Assembly (NCBI GenBank): GCA_019745415.1
Contig: JAIETF010000049.1
Location: 1 to 58,876 of the forward strand
Reading direction: 5' to 3'
From: Candidatus Obscuribacterales bacterium
Lineage (GTDB): Bacteria; Cyanobacteriota; Vampirovibrionia; Obscuribacterales; Obscuribacteraceae
Length of the DNA stretch: 58,876 nt
Shown here: piece by piece, positions 24,460-33,880 of the stretch
How the letters are laid out: the number at the start of each line of letters is the position of its first letter
Position numbering within the stretch: position 1 is the stretch's first letter
The notes under the pieces: model-generated
Seen by the model: the letters and a program-made list of their open reading frames with translations, nothing else
Databases searched by the model: none
Told to the model about the DNA's origin: nothing
Translations under genes and position numbers: made by a program

Positions 24460-27400
24460 TGGACAGGGCGGTGTTCGAAGAGAAAGAGAACGAAAAACAA
24501 TTTCTTGCTTGTGTCACAGCCAGACGCGGCAAAAGGCAGCATTTGCCTGTATATTGGCTGGCTTTCCCGAATGATTCTGCTGTCTTAGCTGATTCAACAA
24601 GTCTAAACAGAGTTGAGGAACTGCTGCGCGAGTTGGTTTGCGATACCGTTGACGAGGAGTTTTATTTTACTCCGCTAAGCCCCAGTGCAAATGGTGCTGA
24701 GCCAAATTCTTTTGCTTTAATGGAAAGGCTAAAAGCAGACGGCTTTACCAAAGCGAGTATTAAGCATTTCAAAAGCGGTGTCACTGACAATACGGCAAAT
24801 AGCTGCGCTAGCGCCTTGCAAATAATGGGTCTCGATTGTCAGTTTCGTATCGGCTCAGGCTTTATCTTTGCCGGACTGGAGCCCGAAGCAGTACCTCACA
24901 ATAATCTTACCGAGAGGGTGCTGGCTCTTGATTTAGAGAAACCGGAAAGTCTACCGCATTTGCCCAGGCGGCAGCTGGAGGAGTCCGGTGGTTTTGAATA
25001 TGTCAGTCTCGCCGGTGACGATAGTTATTTAGAGAGTCTTTCTAAAGAAAGACTACTTTCGCTTACCCTTGATGAGATGAAGGCTGTGCAGGCGCTCTAT
25101 CTCGATGAGAACTTCAGAGAACATCGACGCTCTATCGGCTTAGATCTTACGCCCACCGACGTGGAGCTGGAAGTTATCGCCCAGACTTGGTCGGAGCATT
25201 GCAAGCATAAAATTTTCAGTGCCGTTGTTGAACACAGCCAGTTTGACGAGAATGACGAGCTGGTAAAGAGAGAAACTATAGATAGTCTCTATAAGACTTA
25301 CATAAAGGGTGCTACAGCCGCACTTAAGCCTGTCAGGGCCGATCTTCTCTCGGTTTTCGAAGACAATGCCGGTGTCGTTGCCTTCGACGCGAAGAACGCC
25401 GTGTGTTTCAAGGTTGAAACTCATAATTCACCTTCAGCGCTTGAACCGTATGGGGGTGCCTTGACTGGTATCTTGGGTGTCAATCGAGACATTTTAGGCA
25501 CCGGCCTTGGTGCTAAACCTATTTTCAATACTGATGTCTTTTGTTTACCTCATCCTGATTCGCCCTTTGTGAGAGAGCTTAAGCACGATAAACTTTTGCC
25601 TGCGCGAGATTTGGCTCGGGGCGTCAGGCAGGGTGTACAAGACGGTGGCAACAAAAGCGGTATACCGACTGTAAATGGTGCTGTTTTCTTCGACGATTCT
25701 TACCGGGCCAAACCCTTGATTTACTGCGGTACTGGCGGGCTCTTGCCTCTTGAGGCGGCCGGCCGCGACGCGGTGAAAAAACACACTGCTGTCGGCGATG
25801 CGGTGGTTATGGCCGGTGGGCGGGTTGGCAGAGATGGAGTACACGGAGCCACATTTTCCAGTCTCGCGCTTGATGATAGTATGGGTTCTGATGTGGTGCA
25901 GATAGGTGACCCTTTTACTCAGAAGCGCCTCACCGACTTGGTTTTGCAAGCCCGCGACGCCGGTCTCATTACCGGACTGACCGACAACGGTGCCGGTGGC
26001 TTATCGTCTTCGGTGGGTGAGATGGCCACTTTTACCAACGGTGCCGAGCTGGTACTGGATGCAGTGCCGCTCAAGTATCCCGGTTTGAAGGACTGGCAGA
26101 TAGTTGTGTCAGAGTCGCAAGAAAGAATGACTTTCTCGACCGATAGACCGGAAGAACTGTTGGCTTTGGCCGCTCGTCTTGATGTGGAAGCCACTGTGAT
26201 CGGGCGCTTCACCAATGATGGTTATTTCCGAATTCGGAGAGAGGGAGAGGTCGTGGCGCTTCTACCACTTTCCTTCTTGCATGGCGGCGCTCCGCGACTA
26301 AAGTTGACTTCGGCTTGGCGCAAAGCACCTAAACTGGTTTCTCGGCAGGAGGCTAGGCGCAGTAAACTTTCGCTTGCCGAGATTGTAGAAGGCTTGCTTT
26401 CGCATGCCAATATATGCAGTCGTGAGTCTATCGTCAGGCAGTATGACCATGAGGTGCAGGGCGGCAGTGTGGTCAAGCCCCTCATGGGCAAAACGCAAAA
26501 GTCTCCCTGCGATGCCGGTGTAGTCAAACCGCTTGCCGACAGCGACAAAGCTGTGGCTGTGGCCAATGGATTAGCCCCGAGACTCTCTAAGTACGACCCT
26601 GCTTTGATGGCTCAAGTTAGTGCCGATGAAGCGGTGCGCAGTGTGGTGGCGGTCGGTGCTGATCCATCTACTGTCGCTTTGCTAGATAACTTTTGTTGGC
26701 CAGATCCGGTGACCAGCCCCCGCAATCCAGAAGGTGCCCGCAAAATGGCCCAGCTGGTGCTTGCCTGCCAGGGTCTCCATAAGCTATGCCTTGCTTATAA
26801 AAGTCCGCTTATCTCTGGCAAAGACAGCATGAAGAACGACTTTGACGACGGCAATCTCAGGCTTTCTGTATTGCCGACGCTGCTTATGTCTTCGCTGGCT
26901 TTTTTGCCTGATTTTAGAGCTGCCGTCACCTCCGACTTTAAAGAGAGCGGTGATTTGATCTATTGGTTAAAGGCTGGTCGTCCGGCTTTGACGGCTTCGC
27001 ATGCTTCTGAACTTGCCTTCCAGCACGGGGCGGCGCCGGAAGACGATCTGCCTTACTTTGATCTCGATTTAACGGCCGAATCTTACCGCTGCTTGCATCA
27101 AGCCATGCTGAAAGGGCTTGTTTGTTCCGCTCATGATCTTGGTGATGGTGGTTTGGCAGTGACTCTCTTAGAGTCGTCCATGGGCGGTGACTTGGCCTTT
27201 GAGGTCAGTCTGAGCGTCGCCGATGATTGGTATGGTTTACAGCAGTTGTGCGGCGAAGGGGCCGGTATGCTGGTTGTCACAATCAAACCCGAGAAACAGA
27301 CTGAGTTTGAAAGCTGTTTTGAGGCAATAAGTTCGCAGAACAGTATTTTGCAACTTATCGGCAAGGTCGTTCAAAAAGAGAGACCTTGTAGATTTACTCT

Positions 27401-27494
27401 TGCCGAGAGTTCTTTCGAAATTGATTTGCAGCGTGCTTCTAGTTTGTATAACCGTTCTTTGCCCTTCGATGATGAGGTGCCTTATGTCGGCTAA
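24459..27494 (+). CDS. purL: FGAM synthase, long PurS-PurL type
   Basis: The protein has 1011 residues. It converts FGAR to FGAM (fourth purine step) with ammonia from PurQ. The catalytic core begins at WSEHCKHK (residue 244), followed by KVETHNSPSALEPYGGALTG (ATP site), GRDGVHGATFSS and GLTDNGAGGLSS. It is longer than PurL of the PurS/L/Q type (about 740) and shorter than the single-chain E. coli type (about 1295), which also carries the glutaminase. The first ~200 residues would hold a PurS-like part and linker, and purQ is a separate downstream gene. This PurSL plus PurQ layout is known from other bacteria but less common. It overlaps purN by 1 nt and purQ by 11 nt. Confidence 0.93.
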   Translation: MDRAVFEEKENEKQFLACVTARRGKRQHLPVYWLAFPNDSAVLADSTSLNRVEELLRELVCDTVDEEFYFTPLSPSANGAEPNSFALMERLKADGFTKASIKHFKSGVTDNTANSCASALQIMGLDCQFRIGSGFIFAGLEPEAVPHNNLTERVLALDLEKPESLPHLPRRQLEESGGFEYVSLAGDDSYLESLSKERLLSLTLDEMKAVQALYLDENFREHRRSIGLDLTPTDVELEVIAQTWSEHCKHKIFSAVVEHSQFDENDELVKRETIDSLYKTYIKGATAALKPVRADLLSVFEDNAGVVAFDAKNAVCFKVETHNSPSALEPYGGALTGILGVNRDILGTGLGAKPIFNTDVFCLPHPDSPFVRELKHDKLLPARDLARGVRQGVQDGGNKSGIPTVNGAVFFDDSYRAKPLIYCGTGGLLPLEAAGRDAVKKHTAVGDAVVMAGGRVGRDGVHGATFSSLALDDSMGSDVVQIGDPFTQKRLTDLVLQARDAGLITGLTDNGAGGLSSSVGEMATFTNGAELVLDAVPLKYPGLKDWQIVVSESQERMTFSTDRPEELLALAARLDVEATVIGRFTNDGYFRIRREGEVVALLPLSFLHGGAPRLKLTSAWRKAPKLVSRQEARRSKLSLAEIVEGLLSHANICSRESIVRQYDHEVQGGSVVKPLMGKTQKSPCDAGVVKPLADSDKAVAVANGLAPRLSKYDPALMAQVSADEAVRSVVAVGADPSTVALLDNFCWPDPVTSPRNPEGARKMAQLVLACQGLHKLCLAYKSPLISGKDSMKNDFDDGNLRLSVLPTLLMSSLAFLPDFRAAVTSDFKESGDLIYWLKAGRPALTASHASELAFQHGAAPEDDLPYFDLDLTAESYRCLHQAMLKGLVCSAHDLGDGGLAVTLLESSMGGDLAFEVSLSVADDWYGLQQLCGEGAGMLVVTIKPEKQTEFESCFEAISSQNSILQLIGKVVQKERPCRFTLAESSFEIDLQRASSLYNRSLPFDDEVPYVG

Positions 27495-28290
27495 TCAAGC
27501 TTTTTCGCCAAAAGAAAGCGGCTCTAGCGGTAAGACAGGACCGCTTGCTCTGGTGCTCAGAGGTGATGGCATCAACTGTGAAGAAGAAACAGTTCAGGCT
27601 TTGGGGCTTGCCGGATTTCAAGCCAAGCGGGTCACTTGTCTCGATCTAAAAGATAGCCCGAAGCTTTTGAACCAAGCCTCTGCCCTGGTTTTACCGGGCG
27701 GCTTCAGCTTTGGAGATGAGGTGCGCAGCGGTAAGATTTTGGCCGTCAAATTGAGGTCCTATATTTTTGAAGCCCTCGCCGCCTACGCCGAGCGTGGAGG
27801 TCTGATTCTTGGTATCTGCAATGGTTTTCAGGTTTTGGTGCAGCTAGGGATTTTGCCTGGTGGCCAGGTTCTCAATCTAGATAGCGAACGGCCGCTCACT
27901 TTAGCGCACAATAGCGGCGGTAAGTTTATCGATCGCTGGGTAGAGTTGAAAGTCTCCGCCGACAGTGCTTTCACCAGGGGCTTGCCTGAGACAATATGGC
28001 TGCCTGTGCGTCATGGCGAAGGGCGCTTGGTTTTGCGAGACGATGTGGACGGTCTAGAACCTCTCGTTTCTTCACTTTCTTGTCTCAATTATCTCGAAGA
28101 TTTGAACGGCTCTTTCCAAAAGATTGCCGGTTTGACCAGCCGCACAGGCAGAGTTATGGGTCTGATGCCTCACCCTGAATGTTATGTCCGGGCTAGTCAG
28201 CATCCGGCTTGGACAGCTTCTCGTACCCGTGCCGGTGAAGTTATGCCGGGTTTGCAAATCTTTCAAAATATGTTTGCCATGCTTCAGTGA
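27484..28290 (+). CDS. purQ: FGAM synthase glutaminase subunit
   Basis: The protein has 268 residues. It is the class I glutamine amidotransferase that feeds ammonia to PurL. The nucleophile is Cys112 in GICNGFQ, and the His-Glu pair is in GLMPHPE. LRGDGINCEEE and PGGFSFGDEVR are PurQ signatures. ATG 27484 lies inside the end of purL (11-nt overlap) and gives the start MSANQAFSP. A longer in-frame form reaching back to 27400 would lie entirely over purL and is not needed. The overlap fits a fixed subunit ratio. Confidence 0.94.
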   Translation: MSANQAFSPKESGSSGKTGPLALVLRGDGINCEEETVQALGLAGFQAKRVTCLDLKDSPKLLNQASALVLPGGFSFGDEVRSGKILAVKLRSYIFEALAAYAERGGLILGICNGFQVLVQLGILPGGQVLNLDSERPLTLAHNSGGKFIDRWVELKVSADSAFTRGLPETIWLPVRHGEGRLVLRDDVDGLEPLVSSLSCLNYLEDLNGSFQKIAGLTSRTGRVMGLMPHPECYVRASQHPAWTASRTRAGEVMPGLQIFQNMFAMLQ

Positions 28291-28307
28291 GGAGAGTGCT
28301 AAAGAAG

Positions 28308-29339
28308 ATGCCCGAACCTATTGGAAATTCAGGAAGCAAACCACTAAGTTATCGCGAAGCTGGGGTGGATATCGAAGCCGCAGATAGGTTTGTCGGCAAG
28401 ATTAAGGCCATGACCGGCATTAGCGATAAGTCCGTCTTGCCTGGTGCCGGTGGTTATGCTGCGGTCTATAAGAGACCGTCTGGTGAGGCAGTGGCTTGCA
28501 CCACTGATGGTGTGGGCTCAAAACTTTTGCTTTGCGAAGAGTTTAATCGTTATGACACGATTGGCATAGACTTGGTAGCCATGTGCGCCAACGACCTGAT
28601 TTGTGTCGGGGCTGTTCCAGCTATATTTCTAGATTATTTTGCCTGCGGCGCCATCGATATAGAGCGCAGCACCGAGATCATTAAAGGCATAGTGCAGGGT
28701 TGTCGAGAAACCGACATGCTCTTGCTTGGTGGTGAGACGGCTGAGATGCCTGATCTTTACAGCAAAAATCATTTTGACTTGGCTGGTTTTGCCGTCGGTT
28801 TTGTGCAAGAGGAAGACCTCTTGACCGGAGCACGTATCAAAGCCGGACAAAGGGTTGTGGCTGTTGCCTCCAGCGGATTGCATTCAAACGGTTATTCTCT
28901 GGCGCGCAAAATAATCGATCCTAATTCTCCTTTTCGCCCTGACCTTCTGCTTCCTACCAGCCTTTATGTAAGGCCATTTATAGAGGTGCGCAAGGCTTTG
29001 GGACCCGAACTGACCGGTGCCGCCAATATTACCGGCGGCGGTTGGACTAATATTTTGCGCTTGAGCAAAGCGGTGAGCTATCGACTCAAGGCGGTTGAGC
29101 GCCATGCTATCTTTGACTATATGCTTAAAGATGTTGCCCTGAGTGAGCTGTATCGCACTTTCAATATGGGCATGGGCTTGGCTTTGCTTGTCGAGTCTAA
29201 GCAGTCGGCCTCTGCAGCAATTGAAATCTTCAACCGTGGCGGCTTTGCCGCCTGGGATATAGGTGAGGCGGTTGACTGCGCCGGCCGTGCCCCCGGGGTG
29301 GAAATTTTAGAGTCTAAAGATAGCTTGTTTATCAGTTGA
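28308..29339 (+). CDS. purM: Phosphoribosylformylglycinamidine cyclo-ligase (AIR synthetase)
   Basis: The protein has 343 residues. It closes the imidazole ring to make AIR (fifth step). Motifs are YREAGVDI, GAGGYAAVY, ACTTDGVGSKLL, GIDLVAMCANDL, LLGGETAEMPD and NITGGGWTNI. ATG 28308 is preferred, though GGAG is 13 nt away. GTG 28287 would add seven residues without a better ribosome binding site. purH begins 9 nt downstream. Confidence 0.94.
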   Translation: MPEPIGNSGSKPLSYREAGVDIEAADRFVGKIKAMTGISDKSVLPGAGGYAAVYKRPSGEAVACTTDGVGSKLLLCEEFNRYDTIGIDLVAMCANDLICVGAVPAIFLDYFACGAIDIERSTEIIKGIVQGCRETDMLLLGGETAEMPDLYSKNHFDLAGFAVGFVQEEDLLTGARIKAGQRVVAVASSGLHSNGYSLARKIIDPNSPFRPDLLLPTSLYVRPFIEVRKALGPELTGAANITGGGWTNILRLSKAVSYRLKAVERHAIFDYMLKDVALSELYRTFNMGMGLALLVESKQSASAAIEIFNRGGFAAWDIGEAVDCAGRAPGVEILESKDSLFIS

Positions 29340-29348
29340 GGAGGAGCG

Positions 29349-30953
29349 ATGCCGACAGTTCTAGCCAGTGTTTTTGATAAAAGTGGTTTGGTTGATTTAC
29401 TTGGACAGCTGAGGTCTGCCGCCGGACAAAAGGGTGAAGCTCTGAAAGTAATAGCCACAGGTTCGACCTGCGGTTATCTTATAGAGAACGGCTTTGATTG
29501 TGTGAAAGTAGAAGAGATGACCGGCTTTCCCGAGATTCTCGATGGGCGGGTCAAGACCCTCCATCCTCGTGTCTTCGCTGGAGTTTTGTCGCGTGACAGC
29601 GAGAAAGATCGTGCCACTCTTAAAGAACACGGTATTAATGAAATAGACATTGTCGTGGTCAATCTCTATCCGTTTGAAGAGAAGATGAAGCTTGATCTTA
29701 CTCTAGAGCAGCTGATCGAGTTTATAGATATTGGCGGACCCAGTTTGCTTAGAGCCGGCAGCAAAAATTATGATCGGGTTTCGGTGCTTTCATCTCCAGC
29801 GCAGTATGATGACTTCGCTCGGGCTTACCAAGCCGGTGCGGTGGACAAGGGCTATAGGTTGAAGCTAGCCGCCCAGGTCTTTGCCCAAACTAGTTATTAT
29901 GATTCATTGATTGAGGGGGTGCTCAGCCGGGCTTTAGGTGTTGGACAAGCAGAGGGGAGCGAAAGTCCGTTTCCCGAGGCAGCCAGCCTCAATCTCAGGC
30001 AGGTCTCTACCTTGCGCTATGGCGAAAATCCGCATCAAGCAGCAGCTTGGTATCAGCCTCCAGCAATCTCGGGTCTAAAGAACGAGGTCTCTTTTCCTCC
30101 TTTTGAGAAGTTAGCCGGTAAAGAACTCTCGGCCAACAATATTCTCGATTGCTATGCCTTGGTGCGCATTTTGAAAGACATCCGCCCGGCTATCTCAGGT
30201 GAGGTGGCTTGTATCATCAAGCATAATAATCCTTGCGGCGTCGCCATCGGTAGAAGTGCAGAAGAAGCCTTCGATCGAGCTTATGGTACAGATCCGCTCT
30301 CGGCTTTTGGCGGCATTTATGGTTTCTCCCAGAAAGTCGAAGAAGCGTTGGCTAAGAAAATTGTGCAAGGTTTTGTGGAAATTGTTGCCGCTCCAGACTT
30401 CGCGCCTGAAGCCTTGAAAGTTTTTGAAAGCAAGAAGAATATGCGCGTGCTCAAGTTGAAACCGGCTCTATTGGGCGGTTCTATCGCCAGTACCATTCGC
30501 ATTAAAGACATGGGCGACTTTGGTCTTATCTTGGAAAAAGATGTTGAGAAGCCTGTTTCGGTTTCTGAATTTGAAACCGCCTGTGGTGATAAGCAAACCG
30601 CTGTTCAAAATAAAGACGACCTTGCCTTCGCCTGGAATGTGGTCAAGCATCTCACTTCTAACGCCATAGTCGTAGTCAAAGACGGTAACGCCGTAGGTTT
30701 TGGTATCGGGCAAACAAGTCGGGTGGCATCGGTCAAGCTGGCTCTTACTCAAGCCGGGGAAGCGGCTAAGGGAGCTATTCTTGCCAGTGATGCCTTCTTC
30801 CCCAATGTGGATAGTATCGAGGAAGCTTCAGCCGCCGGCATAAAGATTATTGTGCAGCCCGGCGGCAGTATCAAAGATAAAGATGTAATCGCCAAAGCTG
30901 AAGAGTTGGGCATGACCATGTTGCTCACCGGGCAACGTTGTTTCAGACATTGA
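29349..30953 (+). CDS. purH: Bifunctional AICAR transformylase / IMP cyclohydrolase
   Basis: The protein has 534 residues. It carries out the last two steps to IMP. The N-terminal cyclohydrolase domain shows SVFDKSGLVDL, GRVKTLHPRV and VVVNLYPFE. The C-terminal transformylase domain shows LRYGENPHQ, IIKHNNPCG, DPLSAFGGI, and ends IIVQPGGS...D and FRH. GAGGAGGAG precedes the ATG at an ideal distance. This is the last pathway step before the AMP/GMP branches. Confidence 0.95.
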   Translation: MPTVLASVFDKSGLVDLLGQLRSAAGQKGEALKVIATGSTCGYLIENGFDCVKVEEMTGFPEILDGRVKTLHPRVFAGVLSRDSEKDRATLKEHGINEIDIVVVNLYPFEEKMKLDLTLEQLIEFIDIGGPSLLRAGSKNYDRVSVLSSPAQYDDFARAYQAGAVDKGYRLKLAAQVFAQTSYYDSLIEGVLSRALGVGQAEGSESPFPEAASLNLRQVSTLRYGENPHQAAAWYQPPAISGLKNEVSFPPFEKLAGKELSANNILDCYALVRILKDIRPAISGEVACIIKHNNPCGVAIGRSAEEAFDRAYGTDPLSAFGGIYGFSQKVEEALAKKIVQGFVEIVAAPDFAPEALKVFESKKNMRVLKLKPALLGGSIASTIRIKDMGDFGLILEKDVEKPVSVSEFETACGDKQTAVQNKDDLAFAWNVVKHLTSNAIVVVKDGNAVGFGIGQTSRVASVKLALTQAGEAAKGAILASDAFFPNVDSIEEASAAGIKIIVQPGGSIKDKDVIAKAEELGMTMLLTGQRCFRH

Positions 30954-30999
30954 GTGACGGGCCAGTAAAGCTAGTAAAGCTAGTTAAATTAGGAGAAAT

Positions 31000-31539
31000 A
31001 TGGAAGGTTCTGAAAAGGCGTCAACCGCTCCCCTGGTGGGTTTGGTCATGGGCAGCAAGTCAGACTATAAGGTGCTTGTTCATGCCAGAGAGATTCTGGT
31101 GCGGGCCGAGGTGCCTCATGAGACGCGGGTGGTGAGCGCCCATCGTACCCCCGAGCTCATGTTCGAATATGGCAAGAGTGCGGCTGAACGTGGTCTCAAG
31201 GTGATTATTGCCGGTGCGGGTGGTGCGGCCCATCTGCCCGGCATGTTGGCCAGTCTCACTGAATTGCCGGTTTTGGGGGTGCCTGTGCCAGGCAGCAATC
31301 TCTCGGGGCTTGATAGTTTGCTTTCAATTGTGCAGATGCCGGGCGGAGTACCGACCGCCACTTTTGCAGTTGGTAATGCCGGTGCTGTCAATGCTGCTCT
31401 TTTTGCTATCAAGATCCTTGCTCTTGATGACAGAAAGCTTGCCTCCTTCATCGCTACAGAAAGACAACGTCGCGCTGATGAAGCAATTGCTTCTTCCAGT
31501 CAGTTGCTCGATTATGAAAGTGGAAAGCCTGGTCTATGA
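31000..31539 (+). CDS. purE: N5-carboxyaminoimidazole ribonucleotide mutase
   Basis: The protein has 179 residues, class I PurE. It moves the carboxylate of N5-CAIR to CAIR. Motifs are VMGSKSDYK, SAHRTPE, AGAGGAAHLPGM, VPVPGSNLSGLDSLL and MPGGVPTATFAVG. AGGAG is 5-6 nt before ATG 31000. The 46-nt gap from purH has three short direct copies of TAGTAAAGC/TAGTTAAA-like sequence of unknown meaning. It overlaps purK by 4 nt. Confidence 0.95.
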   Translation: MEGSEKASTAPLVGLVMGSKSDYKVLVHAREILVRAEVPHETRVVSAHRTPELMFEYGKSAAERGLKVIIAGAGGAAHLPGMLASLTELPVLGVPVPGSNLSGLDSLLSIVQMPGGVPTATFAVGNAGAVNAALFAIKILALDDRKLASFIATERQRRADEAIASSSQLLDYESGKPGL

Positions 31540-32702
31540 AAGAGCTTGGCAATGGCACCGTGGTCGGCATCTTAGGAGGCGGGCAGCTCGGTCTTTTCTT
31601 GGCCCAGAGTTTGGCACGACTCGGCGCCCATACTTCTGTTTTCGATCCTGACAGCCAGGCGCCGGCTTTACGACATACTGCCAGACCCTTTTCGGCGCCA
31701 TTTAGTGAGCAGAGTCGGCTGCTTGCCTTTGCCGAGCAGGCTTCGGTCATTACTTATGAGTTTGAGCACTTGCCGGTGCACTATCTAGCCGGGCTGGGCG
31801 AGCATGTTGCTAAGATTCGCCCGTCACTGAAAGTGCTTGAAGTGGCGCAAGATAGGCTCATAGAAAAGAAGTTTCTCAAAGCCGGCGGCTTTCCGGTGGT
31901 GCCCTTCTTAGAATTGAAAGATGGCGATGATCTCGCTAAGCTGCAGGCTTTTCCTTTGCCTATCTTGGTCAAGACCGTGCGTGGTGGTTATGACGGCAAG
32001 GGGCAGACTCGTCTCAACAAGCAGGCAGATCTAGACAGTTTTCTGCCCCGGCTCAAGGAAAGGCTTAGTGCCGGAGAAGTGCTGGTGGCGGAACAAGTTG
32101 TAGAACTGCATGGCGAGTTGAGTTGTATCGTCGGTCGCAAGGCGAAGCAGAGCTTTCTGATGCCTATTTTTGAGAATGTGCATCAAGATTCAATTCTTGA
32201 TACGACTGTTTTCCCAGCTCAGATATCAGACGAATTGAGGCGGCAGGTTGAAGAACTGAGTACGGCGATTGCCACCGCCCTTGATGTGCAGGGTTTGCTT
32301 ACAGTTGAGTATTTTATTGTCAAAGAAGCCTCGGGGCTCAAGATTTATGTCAACGAATTGGCCCCGCGTCCGCATAATTCAGGGCATTTGTCTATGCAAG
32401 CTTTTAATATCAGCCAGTTCGATCTGTTGGCGCGTCTCTTGCTTGATCTGCCGGTGGGCAAAATTGAGCCAATCTCTAATGCTTGTTTTGCCATGGCAAA
32501 TATTTTGGGCGATTGTTATCATGATAAGAGATTGAAGCTGGAAGCCCTTGCTGATGCTGAAGGTCTTGTCGAGATTTTGCTATACGGTAAAGAGGAGCCT
32601 CGTCCGGCTAGAAAGATGGGACATTTGATTACTACCGGCGCCACTGTAGACGAGGCTCTTACTAGAGCCAGAGCGGTGCGTCTAGCTTTGAGCGGCAGCT
32701 AG
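31536..32702 (+). CDS. purK: N5-carboxyaminoimidazole ribonucleotide synthase
   Basis: The protein has 388 residues, an ATP-grasp enzyme that makes N5-CAIR from AIR and bicarbonate. GILGGGQLGLFLAQS is the N-terminal loop, VKTVRGGYDGKGQ the ATP loop, and NELAPRPHNSGH the metal-binding end of the ATP-grasp fold. PurK with class I PurE is the bacterial route. Its ATG overlaps the purE stop (ATGA), so the pair is coupled. It completes the purine run; purB is not in the window. Confidence 0.95.
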   Translation: MKELGNGTVVGILGGGQLGLFLAQSLARLGAHTSVFDPDSQAPALRHTARPFSAPFSEQSRLLAFAEQASVITYEFEHLPVHYLAGLGEHVAKIRPSLKVLEVAQDRLIEKKFLKAGGFPVVPFLELKDGDDLAKLQAFPLPILVKTVRGGYDGKGQTRLNKQADLDSFLPRLKERLSAGEVLVAEQVVELHGELSCIVGRKAKQSFLMPIFENVHQDSILDTTVFPAQISDELRRQVEELSTAIATALDVQGLLTVEYFIVKEASGLKIYVNELAPRPHNSGHLSMQAFNISQFDLLARLLLDLPVGKIEPISNACFAMANILGDCYHDKRLKLEALADAEGLVEILLYGKEEPRPARKMGHLITTGATVDEALTRARAVRLALSGS

Positions 32703-32704
32703 AA

Positions 32705-33643
32705 ATGAATAGTAAATGGAAGAGGAAAGCGCTCTTAGTTGTATTCTCTGCGCTTTTTTCTCTATCAATACTTTCTGTCCGGGCCCAGGAGCAAGGGGGC
32801 AAGCAAGGGCTCTCTGCGCCGGTTTTGCAGGGTATATCTGCCAGCTTGGTACCCGGCTGCGCTCTGCCGGTCTATACCTTCAACTATAAATCTTGTCGGG
32901 CGGCTCTGGTTATCATAGATGGCTCTCGCTATCGTTTGCTGCCTTCTTTCTCGGATAAGACCTCGACAACAGCCGAGCAGGTGCAGCGAAGTGGTGCTTT
33001 GGCTGGTATCAATGGTGGTTACTTTAATCTTTCGGACGGCGAGTCAGCCAGCTTTGTTGTGCGCAATGCCAAACTAGAACTTGATCCTCGCCTCAATAGG
33101 GCGCTGACTGAGAATGAGAAGCTGAAAGACTTTTTGCCGGCTATATTTAACCGTAGCGAATTGAGAATTTTAGAAGCGGCAGACGGTCGCCTCGACTATG
33201 AAATTTGCGAGCATTCTGCGCCTGTTAGCGGCGGTTTCAGACTGCTCGATTCAATACAGGGCGGACCACTTCTTTTGCCGACCTTAACTGCGGCAAAAGA
33301 AGCTTTTCTGCGCACAAACATAGATGGTTCTACCGTCGATGCTATAGGGGTGAAAAGACCAGCCGCTCGCACAGCTTTTGCCATAGTCGAGCAAGGCAAA
33401 GAAAGACGGCTGATTTTGCTTGCCATTGCCGGGCGGGGACAAGATGAGTTCAGCAGCGGGCTCACTCTAGAAGAACTTGCCGAACTTCTCGGCAAACTTG
33501 GCGCGCAGCGCGCTTTAAACTTTGATGGTGGTACTTCTACGACCATGGTTGTAAAAGCGGGCTCTAAGTTGAAGACTCTTGTCGGCAAAGTGCCTCAAAC
33601 CAGAGTCAAATCGACTTTGCTTGTTCTTCCCAAGAGATTCTAG
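32705..33643 (+). CDS. Exported phosphodiester glycosidase-family (NAGPA domain) protein
   Basis: The protein has 312 residues. It has a Sec signal peptide (KRKALLVVFSALFSLSILSVRA). The NAGPA domain follows with GINGGYFN, IQGGPLLL, ARTAFAIV, GLTLEELAELL and ALNFDGGTSTTMV. The family is named after the mammalian enzyme that uncovers mannose-6-phosphate; bacterial members act on extracellular polysaccharide or teichoic-acid-like phosphodiesters. It begins 2 nt after purK and reads on from the purine operon, with no promoter between. A link between the two functions is not obvious, and the position may only exploit the operon promoter. Confidence 0.85.
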   Translation: MNSKWKRKALLVVFSALFSLSILSVRAQEQGGKQGLSAPVLQGISASLVPGCALPVYTFNYKSCRAALVIIDGSRYRLLPSFSDKTSTTAEQVQRSGALAGINGGYFNLSDGESASFVVRNAKLELDPRLNRALTENEKLKDFLPAIFNRSELRILEAADGRLDYEICEHSAPVSGGFRLLDSIQGGPLLLPTLTAAKEAFLRTNIDGSTVDAIGVKRPAARTAFAIVEQGKERRLILLAIAGRGQDEFSSGLTLEELAELLGKLGAQRALNFDGGTSTTMVVKAGSKLKTLVGKVPQTRVKSTLLVLPKRF

Positions 33644-33708
33644 TTTCTTCAAATCTGAGATTTCTTCAATGGCAAGCTTTAAGTGTGCATAATTTCGCCA
33701 CGGCTATT

Positions 33709-33736
33709 TTGCCTGACTATTCTATATGTATATACA
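33709..33736 (+). promoter_or_regulatory. Possible promoter of the candidate RNA
   Basis: TTGCCT (33709-33714), 16 nt, TATACA (33731-33736). A start 6-8 nt later would fall at the first base of the folded element at 33740. Both hexamers are imperfect. Confidence 0.35.
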
Positions 33737-33739
33737 AAC

Positions 33740-33880
33740 GAGAACGGTCCCCCTGTCACTCGAACGAACTGCACCAAGTCGTTCGATTAGGAGAACCGCT
33801 CTCTACCCCAAAGTCGCCACAGTTGTATTCTTTAGTAAGCCACTATAGTAAGCAACTATGACTCGCGCGGTTCGGAGTCC
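33740..33880 (+). ncRNA. Candidate structured RNA with possible pseudoknot
   Basis: Outer helix: GAGAACGGT (33740-33748) with ACCGCTCTC (33795-33803), one A-C mismatch. Inner helix: TCGAACG-ACT (33760-33770, one bulged A) with AGT-CGTTCGA (33777-33786), loop GCACCA. A third hairpin has stem GACTC (33860-33864) and GAGTC (33875-33879). Its loop holds GCGGTTC (33867-33873), exactly complementary to GAACCGC (33793-33799), which is also one strand of the outer helix. This allows a pseudoknot or two exclusive folds. No known RNA family is recognised and no clear terminator follows. It lies in a 794-nt stretch (33644-34437) with no supportable gene on either strand. The function is unknown. Confidence 0.3.
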
